Positions 21,523-31,300 of a DNA stretch of 64,000 nt are shown piece by piece. Source of the DNA: Siderastrea siderea. Lineage: Eukaryota; Cnidaria; Anthozoa; Scleractinia; Rhizangiidae. The notes under the pieces are model-generated. The model made no database searches, was not told the DNA's origin, and was given only the letters and a program-made list of their open reading frames with translations. The position numbers and the translations under genes were made by a program. The stretch lies in contig OZ034969.1 in the NCBI GenBank assembly GCA_964030785.1, positions 48,743,701-48,807,700 on the forward strand, written 5' to 3'. Position 1 is the first letter of the stretch. Every line of letters begins with the position of its first letter.

Positions 21523-22274
21523 CGTAGTTCCGTTTGAAGTTCTCTTGCTCGTTCAGTGACGGCGTGAACAGCCTTCATTAACGCTCCTCTAACACCGCAC
21601 TCTTCAAGAGCGTTTATGCTGGCAATGGTCGAGCCACCGGCAGTACAGACACCATCTTTAAGTTCTCCGAGATGTTTTTCACTTTTCAAAACCATTTTAG
21701 CGGCTCCAGTGGCTGTGTGCGCTACCAATTTCACTGCTTCTGTGCGTGTCAGTCCGCCACGAACCGCTCCGTCTGCGAGGGCGTTAAGTGCGAGGTACAC
21801 ATAAGCGGGTCCGTCGCCGGTTAAAGTTGTTATCAGATCCATTAGACGTTCCTCCACTTCATTGCAGTACCCGACTGAAGACATCAACTGATGCACCAAG
21901 GTGTGGTCCTCATCGCGAGCAAATTTTCCAAACGACATAGTGGTAACTCCCTCGCCAATCTGAACCGCTGAATTTAACATCATTCGAACAACTCGAGTTT
22001 GATCGGGTAACGAAGTAAGCAGATAATCCAGTGTGACTCCAGCAGCTATGGATGCCAACAGATGATTCTTCGTCACTGCAGGAGAAATGTCCTTGAAAAC
22101 GTTAGGGAGGACACTAGCTTGTGTAGCGGGGAAAACAAATTTGCATTTTTCCAAAACTAACGTTACGGCAACAATCGCATTTGCTTTGATTATTCCAGCG
22201 GACAAAAATGATTTAACAATATGTTTGGTTACTTTTCCACAGCCAATAAAACCTAAGGATGAAATCAAATTCAT
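21498..22274 (-). CDS. Pyrroline-5-carboxylate reductase-like, altered C-terminus and internal deletion
   Basis: PYCR enzymes reduce pyrroline-5-carboxylate to proline with NAD(P)H. The 258-residue single-exon frame has the N-terminal FIGCGKVTKHIVK dinucleotide-binding start, the middle SIAAGVTLDYL, and the C-terminal domain block DLITTLTGDGPAYVYLALNA and KDGVCTAGGSTIASINALEE, which holds substrate and dimer contacts. Two oddities: compared with the fragment at 3190-3322, some 28 residues after NAIVA (second strand and helix of the Rossmann fold, which contributes to cofactor binding) are gone; and the last seven residues and TGA lie in the inserted element at 21381-21522. Activity is therefore doubtful. 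It may be a retained intronless duplicate; the complete parent gene is not in the window. The start ATG matches the other copy. Confidence 0.8.
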   Translation of the reverse strand: MNLISSLGFIGCGKVTKHIVKSFLSAGIIKANAIVAVTLVLEKCKFVFPATQASVLPNVFKDISPAVTKNHLLASIAAGVTLDYLLTSLPDQTRVVRMMLNSAVQIGEGVTTMSFGKFARDEDHTLVHQLMSSVGYCNEVEERLMDLITTLTGDGPAYVYLALNALADGAVRGGLTRTEAVKLVAHTATGAAKMVLKSEKHLGELKDGVCTAGGSTIASINALEECGVRGALMKAVHAVTERARELQTELRVYLGVRT

Positions 22275-22554
22275 GATTCACCGTTATACCAAACGAAACG
22301 AGTACTTGATCAATCACATACAAGCAATGCAATGCTAAAGGCCGGAGCTGGGACAGAATGGCGGATCTAATCCGCCTTCTGCTCCACATATTTAACAATA
22401 AAAATTGCAATTACACCTTTCAAACTCAAAAACAAAGCGCAAACCGGTCTCTGTATAAATTACAGTGAAATATAGCTTCTGGACTGGTCATTCTTTTAAG
22501 AATGACGATTCCTTAAAGGGACTAGTCATTAAATACAGTAGTGGGGGGGGGGGG

Positions 22555-22865
22555 GGGCATCTTTTCTCGCAATAATTTCACACACAACCTTTAACGGAAA
22601 TTAATTTCAAACAACCCCTTCTTTCGAAACTTTAAAAATCTCCTCCCCTAACCCACATATTTTAAGCAAACCCAGCGTCCCCTTGTTTTGAGGACATGGC
22701 GTGAAAGACCTTACCCTACCATAAAATAGGAATTAAGCCATCCAAAAAGCAATTTTTAGTCCAGAGAAAAAAATCAATGAGTGAATTCTTCCATTAATGC
22801 AGCAACTCTCCCAATCCTTGAAACTGTCAATTGCTGAAAATCGTCATCTGAACTTCCTTCAGATC
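22555..22865. repeat. PYCR upstream flank shared with 3690-3990
   Basis: Counterpart of the duplicated flank near 3.7-4.0 kb. A run of 16 G lies at its edge (22542-22557). From 22866 to 23079 nothing else is recognised. Confidence 0.75.
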
Positions 22866-23079
22866 TACTGTCTGAGAGCAATGGGAGGAATCCTAGTGAG
22901 TTTGAAAGCAACAGTAAGTGGAAACAACTGTTTTCTGTCAACAAATACAAGAAATGTTCAAGAAGAGGAATGAATTTCTTATACTCAGTTTACATTAAAC
23001 ATAGGTAAGTGTAAATGTATAGAAGATCATCCTAGTTTTGTGTGGAACTTTTGGATTGGGAAAAAGAAGATTGAAAAAA

Positions 23080-23165
23080 TTCATGCAGGCTTGTACGGGA
23101 TTCGAACCCATGACCTCTGCGATACCAATGCAGCGTTCTAGCCAACTGGGAGCTGGTCATTTTGT
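23080..23165 (-). mobile_element. tRNA-like SINE head (Thr-like)
   Basis: On minus, AGTTGGCTAGAACGC (box A-like), an anticodon-arm-like CTGCATTGGTATCGCAG and GGTTCGAATCCC (perfect box B) are followed by GTACAAGCCTGCATGAATTT, a tail seen in invertebrate SINEs. The loop would read GGT (Thr). The acceptor stem is not closed, so it is a SINE rather than a functional tRNA. Confidence 0.65.
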
Positions 23166-24138
23166 CAGTTGGCAATAAAGTCGTGGAGGAACCGACAACC
23201 GCGCGGCACGTGTAGCGAGCTCTCCCTAAACTAACGCCTCGACACGTGCGTCACGATTCCATGCAGCAGGGAATTTTCGCGATCGCTCGCGTGTTGTTTT
23301 TGCTCGACTATCCCCGAGTGGAAAGAAAGACTGTTCGTAGCCTCCTTCCGACTCAGCCCTACCACACGCGATACGAATTGATCAAATACGAGTGTTTTTG
23401 TAAGTAATATTGCAATCAGTTACGGTTAACACGAGTTTGTCATACCTTCAACGCAGGCGTGGTGACCCTTGACAATGTTTTTTCATTGCACGTTTCGAAA
23501 CATTACGCGACAGGAGACAATCAGGGAATGTTTAACAAAAACTTTTAACTATTACTTCAAGGTAAATATCTAATCTGTTTGTGGATGAGGCGTTCTGGGA
23601 AGGAAAGGAAAAAAGAATTTTTTTTTCTTTACTTCGAATCTAGACTCTAAATTCCAAATCTAGAATCTGCACAAACTGACAAATCTGGAGGTTTATTTTA
23701 AAATAACTAGTTTTTCAATCAAGGGCCATTGGAGCTCTCTCGTCTTTCGTCTTCTCTTGTCCTATAACGCGCTCTCAGGGTCGACTTTTTCTTGATCTAA
23801 GCCACTGCAGTGGACGCCTACAGGTACTGTGAGATTATCCTTATTTCAAGCTGGAAAGTCACCACCGGGATGCAAGCATTAAGTTGAGTAACGACTTTCA
23901 TCTGGGCTCTCAAGCTCTATCCAATCCTCCATGACAAAATACCACAACCTCCACGACAACAAGAACAATAACGAAATGGAATTATTCAACTCATGTTGAT
24001 GACAGTAGCAATCAGTAATAGCTATTCTTTAAATGTGGGTGACGAAATATTCCTGTGCAGATGCCTGGCTGCTTAGGACTAAATCACTCAGCTTGAACAG
24101 CACTAGCGGTGAGATGTGCCACCTTGGGCTCCTAGTAA
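23166..24138. other. No gene recognised
   Basis: A GC-richer patch at 23170-23350 and AT-rich sequence after it. No exon or repeat terminus could be supported. Confidence 0.4.
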
Positions 24139-25401
24139 GGGACCGGTCAATAAGTATGGGGGGGGGGGGGGTCACTATGTTTTCAGCCTTCCAAACGGGG
24201 TGGTCATGTTATTTTCAGCCTCAGGAAGGGGTGGGTCATCATATCTTAAGCCTCGTATCTTGAAATACTGCAAACGTCCAAAGCCTTCTGTAAACCAAGG
24301 GGCATGAGAGTCCTTGCAAAATCTACATACGACTTGCAGGAAAAGGCCACTTGAACAAACACAACCCTACAAGCTGAATTTTGGAAGTTTATAGTATTAT
24401 TTGTTGAGGACCAGTTAGTCGACATTCAAGTTGTATTATCATATATTAAAGATCTTCCAGAATCACAAACATACTGATAGTCACTCCTTATTTAACAAGA
24501 TTGTCGTTTAAGTATTGTAAGTAATACTGCAAATGTAACTACAACAGAAACTCAACATTCTGTTCAATTAAGAACATGCAGTGGTGAACACCAGCCAATT
24601 GTAACTTCCAAGTGGCTCACAATAAACGAAAATTACCGTAAAATTAATATATATATATATCCAGGGTTTCGTTTGAGGCTGGAGGCCGCACGTAACGTCT
24701 CGTCGTTTGACATCAATGTATTACAAAGGTCCAGTACCTTCACACAAAATAATTATTTTCTGAAGTGTAAATAAATCAGACGATCTTTAATTTGTTTATC
24801 CAGCCAGCTAGTGTTGAGCCTTATTTTGCTCACTAATGTAACTCATACAATAACTGGAAATGAATGATCATTCCTGTCATATGTAATGAAATCCGGTCCA
24901 GGAAACGCAGAAAATGGCGTTTCAGAGAGTCCGGTTTCAAAACTTTTCCGGGGGAGCATGCCCACCGACCCCCCGAGAAGTTCCTGCCTTCGGCATTCAT
25001 GTTTGCGCCTTTGGCGCTCACGTCCTCTTGTTTTACCTATGATTCAGATACTTTAAAATGTTACCGAAAACCCTGTCTATCGATAAAATGATTTCTGTGT
25101 TAAATATGAACTTTTTCTCAGCATAATATAGTAACTATTATAGCTGTAATTGTAAAGTTTTGTGTATGATTAACATGCAGTATTATTACGTGTGCATATT
25201 TGACATGTGAATTAAAACAAGTGGACAAACAATATGATAAGGTGATATCGTGACCTGGGGGGTGGGTCATGTTATTTGCATTCAATACTTTGGGGTGGGT
25301 CAGCAGAATTTATGCCCGCGTGAGGGGGTGGGTTTGCATTTTTGGGCCACCACTTTTTCAAATGCTCCGGCCCATCCCTCCTATACTTGTTGACCGGTCC
25401 C
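24139..25401. mobile_element. PIF/Harbinger-like non-autonomous element
   Basis: Ends GGGACCGGTCAAYAAGTAT form a 19-bp inverted repeat with one difference, and TAA flanks both sides (24136-24138 and 25402-25404). A 3-bp TWA duplication and GG-starting ends fit PIF/Harbinger. The 1263-bp body has GGGGTGGGTCA-like units just inside both ends, an (AT)n tract near 24645, and no transposase. Confidence 0.8.
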
Positions 25402-25835
25402 TAAGTCGGTACACCGAACGGGGGAAACTTCTCTTAGTACAACCGCTCTCCTGGCTGTCCAAAATCGGCTGTTTATAGTAATTAAAATCAACTAGCCAAT
25501 TCTCTAGTCGGTTTCTTTGTTTATTGTTTTTCTCATTATAGTTGTCCCTAAAGGTGTACATGTACTTTTTTATGCCAAACCAACCAAGACCAGCTAGCAA
25601 ATTACCTTATTGAATTAGTTCTCATTATTGGCTAAGGACTCTACATCTTGCTTCGCTTGCCCGGGATGGCATTTTCAGCGGATAGATGTGCTTATCCACT
25701 ACCAAGAAAGCAACTTATTGGTGGCAGGACAGGAGATCCCGTACTGTCTCTTTTTGTTTGACGTTCCGTATGTTTCAGTTGCAACTAGAAGTCTATAATT
25801 GTCTTTTCTCCTCACCACGAATGGAAAATACTTAA

Positions 25836-26097
25836 GGCCCAGTAATACGGGCAACATTTTCGTGCAACTTGTCGCGCAACAACGTTTCGTTGCAAGTTGA
25901 GATTGTCTTGTTGTGCGTATTACCACCTTCTCGCGCAACAAAGGTTCATGTTGCAAAAAGTAGACGTCGCTTTTACTTTTTGCAACATGAGAATTTGTTG
26001 TGCGCGGAGGTAGTAATACGCGGAACAAACAATCTCAACTTGCAACGCAACATTGTTGCGCGACAAGTTGCACGAAAATGTTGCCCGTTACTGGGCC
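25836..26097. mobile_element. Foldback element, near-perfect 262-bp palindrome
   Basis: The left half, from GGCCCAGTAATACGGGCAAC through CAACTTGTCGCGCAACA, is repeated in reverse on the right, ending TGTTGCCCGTTACTGGGCC. Arms of about 120 bp leave almost no loop. The first and last words are complementary with one mismatch. No clear target duplication. No coding. Confidence 0.88.
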
Positions 26098-26199
26098 TTT
26101 ATTTTGACAGATTTTCCTTGACCTGATAACAACAACGCACACCAAAAAAAGAAACACGTCAACTTTCCGGTTGCTTAAAGGCACCCGCAAAAGAGAAAA

Positions 26200-26520
26200 C
26201 ACTGTTGCGGAATTCGCCATTCCCTCAATGTTTCCCGTTTTCACATGCAAGAAACCAAAAAATGTTTCCGTCTTTTTTTAAGAAGCATTTTGTTTCCGCA
26301 AACGTTTCCTCGTTTGCGCGCCGAGGAAGCAATGTTGACTAGTTTCTAGGGTCGCGCGGGCTGCACTTTCTAAATTGAGCTTGAGCAAATGTCTGGTGTC
26401 GAGCCTGAACACATTTGTTTACATTGAAATATTTCGTGGTTTGCAAGGCGAAGAAACATGTTTCTTGCTCGTTTGAGTACCCAAGAAGCAGTTTCCTCGA
26501 TGGGAGGCCTCTAGATTCCT
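26200..26520. repeat. TGTTTCC-rich repeat, related to 13290-13615
   Basis: Scattered TGTTTCC and GGAAAC-type words with GAAGAAACATGTTTCTTG near-palindromes. Confidence 0.5.
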
Positions 26521-26529
26521 ATTCTTTGG

Positions 26530-28088
26530 GGAAGCGTGGGCCAGCTCACCAACGAAAATACAGCTGACTGCCGATAACACTAACCTTCAAGGGAAATCAA
26601 AGAAGGTTGGAGTTATCGTGAGTTCCGAGTTGTCGAGGGTAAAATTGTAAAGAAATGACCTAAAGGGAAAAAAACATTCACTTCGATTTAGCTGGAGGTT
26701 CGAGTCAACTGTAAGCTTTCCCAAGGGTAAAGAAACTCAAATGAGTTGAGCGTGTTGTCGTTTCGCTATATTACCCCAACAAATAAAATACACTAAAGGT
26801 TAGGTATCCATATATCCTTTGTATGACATTTATTTTCTAGGCCCTAGAAGTTATACGTTGAATCACGTTGACGGACGCAATACAACAGAAACTTCATGAC
26901 ATACAACTACAGTGGAACCCAAACTAAAGTTTAGTCATTCTCGTACCTGAAAACCTTAATACGACAAACGATCACCCTTTGGAGTCTTAAACTGTTATCT
27001 TCTTACGAACTTGATCCCGTTTACACGTCACTCGAAAAGCCTGGTGGCTAAAATGACAATAGCAGAAAGATGCCGCATTTGGTAACCAGTTTGTTAGTCA
27101 CTTGAGACTAAATTATGCTGCCTTTCCCCAGTGTTTTTATCTTCACTCCTCCTTCCTATTTTTAGGCCATCATAATTTGACCCTACCCCTTTAATTTGAC
27201 CATCGTTTTTACGGGCTTCCACCGTACGTGTAAAGCTAACAAATTAAATACGTGTAGCTAACAAATACGTGTAGCTAACAAATACACAGTTAAATTTTTA
27301 AAAATACATATGTTTTAGAGTGGACATCCACTCGGCCATTTAGTAGGCACTCTACTCATACAAAGAAACAATACTGGACATTAATAGCTTCGCTATTTCA
27401 CTAACGGCGAACATGATTTACATGTGCCCAAATGAGGTTTGGTGTTTATTAATACACCGTGTTCGCTGTCCGAGAGGGATGGTGGGTATGAAACGGACAG
27501 AGCAATTTACTAGGTGGAGGAAACTTCTGACTTCTGTTGCGTTTCTTGGGCGTTTCGAATACCCTCGATAGTCATCTTTTCTGAAGAGACACCATTTTCA
27601 GACCTCACTAATCATTAAGAAGGTCAACTCATTCATTCATTTTGGTTAGCTAACAATGAGATCCTACTCACTGTACTCGTTTTGAAAGTTTGTCCCCAGT
27701 ATTGAACTATTTTGACATTTCACAAAAACATTTTAATGGCACATCATTCTAGGATTCATCTTATCTACTCATCTATCGCACCTTATCCTAACGTTCTAGG
27801 GCGCCAACATGCATTCAATAAAAAAGAAAAAGAAGAAATATACTTAATTTGATCCGCAAGAGTCTTCCAGAGTTTAGGAGCCTAGATAGAAAATGCTCTC
27901 TTCCCATAAGTTTTAAACGTTGTTTTTGGTACCTGCGACGGTGACAGAATTGATGGCCGTAATTGTCTTACGGGTGTACATGTGTGCAGTTGTTTCAAAT
28001 GCAAATTTAACAAGAAATTCAGAAGAATTTACAGGGGGCCGACAGTCTCTCTCCCCCCTCCCCTTTCCTAAGGAAAAAAGGTTTCTTT
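26530..28088. other. No gene recognised; small tandem repeat at 27238-27290
   Basis: A 17-bp unit TACGTGTAGCTAACAAA is repeated about three times at 27238-27290. The segment 26560-26720 (GAGTTATCGTGAGTTCCGAG and following) looks like an interspersed repeat. No coding evidence. Confidence 0.45.
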
Positions 28089-28092
28089 TTAA

Positions 28093-28232
28093 AGTGCCTA
28101 TGTGGCCTGCAGGGTTTTCCTGGTTTTAGTAAGTTTATGAAGCGTACATAACTGCCCAAATTGTTTTTTTGGCATTTCGACCCGTTTTCACCCTGAAACT
28201 TCGGTTTAAAGATCCCGCTTGAGCCACGCCCA
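28093..28232 (+). repeat. Left terminal inverted repeat of the Kolobok element
   Basis: Starts AGTGCCTATGTGG and remains similar to the reverse complement of 35496-35635 up to GCTTGAGCC.CGCCC. Few mismatches imply a fairly recent insertion, or constraint on ends used by the transposase. Confidence 0.92.
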
Positions 28233-28285
28233 TCAGGGTTGACCGAGTGATAAAGCCCAAAGAAGCCTTGGTCCGAGTCAAGCCG

Positions 28286-28293
28286 TGACGTCA
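28286..28293. promoter_or_regulatory. CRE-like box TGACGTCA near the transposase start
   Basis: A palindromic CRE/ATF-type site lies 70 bp upstream of the transposase ATG, followed by TTCAGGAAGGG. The same combination occurs at the other end upstream of the second gene, although the sequence between it and the terminal repeat has diverged. Conservation at both ends suggests a functional promoter element; binding is inferred. Confidence 0.55.
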
Positions 28294-28362
28294 TTTCAGG
28301 AAGGGAGAGTTTTCCCAAAAGAAAATCTTCACTAGTTTGTTGCGTGGTTTTAGTGAGGCACA

Positions 28363-31300
28363 ATGCCGGATAGATGTGTTGTTTACGGGTGTTCAAATGT
28401 GAACGATCCGGAGAATGGGATCTCCCCTCCACAGAATCCCTTTCTTCAACGACAACCGAAGCGAGGCGCTGGCAAGGAGAAAAAAATGGGTAGATTTCGT
28501 AAAATCGAAGCGCGCAAAGTGGGAGCCAACTGCTTCGTCGCATGTGTGCTCGTGTCACTTTGCCAAAGAAGATTTTTCAGAACAGTTTTTGTTTCCCGGT
28601 GTGAAAAGACGTCGAGAACTTAAAAAAGATGCCGTAGGAGTAGTTCCTGTACCAAGATTTCAAAAAAACGCTTGGGAAGAGGAGGAATTATCTAGCAGGA
28701 CTCGTCGTCAGGTTCGTAATAGTTTGATTTTCTTCATTGATACATTTTTGCACGCGATGACAAATTTATCAGATTCTAATGTCCGTGCTCTCGAATTTCT
28801 CTGTAATTGTGTAGATTCTAAAGGAAGCCTTTGCCTCTCATAAAGCAAAAGAATCCTCTTGCCAGTCTGCCGACAATAAAGAAGTTTGTTGCGAGGATTC
28901 TGAGGAGATGCAAGCGACACGCAATGATGTTGACATCGCGTGCTCATCAAGCTCCCCGCCGACTGCATCGAATGTCGAAAATGATCAAGAACCTGTGGTG
29001 AGTTACATTGTTCAGACTACGCGTTTCGTATTTTTAGCCTTCGAAATAGGACTGAATGACGGGTACGTATGCAATCGCCGTTTCCAATCGTAGCATTTAT
29101 CAGAACTAAACCCTTCGCCTATTTTGAGAATTTTGTATACTACGTGTAATAAGGTAGCGAAAAATGTGTGCATTGTACATATTCTGACGAAGCCTCAGTT
29201 TTGTCCCCGCTTTTAAAGTACATCCGTAATCATAATTTCACCTCTACTGAACCTGCAAAACTTCATATTGTTTACAGACAAAAGATTTTGCAGTCCAGAC
29301 GAGGGGCTGTATTGGCTGTGCTAGCCTGAAAGAGGAACTGCGGCAATTGGGCAACAAATTAATTATGTTGACAGAAAAGAATGATGCCTTGATGAGAAAG
29401 CCTGCTACTACCTCGACAAGTGAGTTTTTTGTGTAATCTTGAATAAACAGTGACAGGTTAAGCCGTAATTTGGATTGATTTTTGAATGAACGATAATATT
29501 TTGGAATATATATAAATATATCTATATTTGAAAATGAAAATGGCGTCATGACAACACCGAAACGTCGTTCGATTTTACCAGCGTTGATTTTTACTTGTTT
29601 TTATATGTATATTTGTTTATTTATTTAGGTTTTCCATACTAACTTGCGTGAGTAACCTCTTTGCTTTGCTTTTGTCAATTTCGAATTTAGGTATTCAGTG
29701 TGACCGCATTTATGAAGAGCAGCTTTTTACTTATGAAAAGGAAGGGGAACCCCCAGTGGAAACCAGCAATGCAGAGGTGGAAAAAAATGTATCCCTAGAG
29801 CCAGACGAGGAAATAGATCAGGAAGATGACTTGGAGGTGACAGAAGAGGAGCCTGAGTATGACAACACATATGATGCAAACTACAAGCCAGACACTGACA
29901 CTGATACTGGGGGAGAAACTGAAACAGATAATGAAGATGACAACATTATCAAAGGACCAAGGTAATAACTTACCTAGATTATTTTACAACATGTAATGCT
30001 CCTTGGCTGAAGACACAACTTCTTTAATGGGTCCTACTGCACATGGTAAATATCTCATTTTTATTTACATTGCAGGTTGCATGACGATAATCTGCGGACA
30101 ACTCCTAAACATATTGTGTTTTTGTCGAAACTGCTGCTGTTGTTCCAGTTCTGCCACACGTGTCGGGCTGACAATCCTCTGGTTGAAACCCGTCAAATTG
30201 GAACCATGGCAGTGGTGACTACATGGTGCCAAAATCCAAAATGCCCCAAAAAAGAAAATGTGTGGCACAGCCAACCTTACATGCCTGGCACAAAGACCCC
30301 TGCTGGAAATTTCCTACTCTGCTTCGCTATCCTGTTGGCTGGTGGGTCAGCAAGCAAGATTTTTCAAATCTTCCAGCATATGGGTTTGGCCTGCATTTCC
30401 TTGTCAACCTTCTTCCACCATCAACGTGTATGTGTACATGACATTTGCAAATTATGATTATGATAATTACTTTTTTTGGTATATTCCAACTTTTATTTTG
30501 GCACCCTCTTGGGGGTGTGCAGGGAGAGGGGGGGGGGGGGGTGGGGGAATGTGTGAAATCTGGTCACCCTCTTTTTTCTTTTAAATTCAGGTGAGGCTCT
30601 TTCCAGCCATATATATCCACTGGAAGAAGTACCAGGAGGAAATGATAAAGAAACTGAAGGCCTTAAAAGAGCCCCTCACAATATCAGGAGACGGCAGACA
30701 TGACAGCATGGGGCACAGTGCAAAGTTCGGGGCCTACACAATTTTTTGCTGTAGCTTGCCACTCATCATTCATTTTGCTCTTGTGCAGGTAAAAGTTTTT
30801 GCACTTGTTGAACTGGAGGGGGAGGTGGTTTTTATACATATTGCATTGCTAGATACGACCGCTATAGAGCTTTGTATGGTTTTGGTTTTAGGAACAAGAA
30901 TAAGGTCAAATTTTCAACAATGAGCCATCTCATACCCATTTCAAAAACCCAGGAGACCCCCCCCCCCTCCCCTTGCTTCAAACCAATGTGTAACTGACAC
31001 ATTGCATTTGTTGTCTATCTGTTACAGAGAAATGAAGTAGGTAGCAGCACAGCCCTGGAGTATGCTGGTTTTCAGCGGGCGATGACTTTCCTCCTTGGGT
31101 GTGGCCTAGCCATTGGGACTTTCATTTCTGACCGACATGTGTCAATAGCAAAACACATGCGCGAGAAGTTGAGCAATATCACCCACTTCTTTGACCTTTG
31201 GCACTTAAAGAAACGTAAGCACTCACTGCATGATGTTAAAATATTCTTGTAGAAAAGTCTGGTTACTGATCAGGTAACTATTTGGCATCTGTTTGGCATC

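Noticed and set aside
23096..23165. tRNA-Thr gene on minus
   Set aside because: Good box B and an anticodon-like loop, but the acceptor ends do not pair and the anticodon stem has a mismatch; best read as a SINE head.
28019..28558. 179-residue minus-strand frame over the left end of the Kolobok element
   Set aside because: It is a shadow of the THAP exon and terminal repeat and crosses the transposon boundary.
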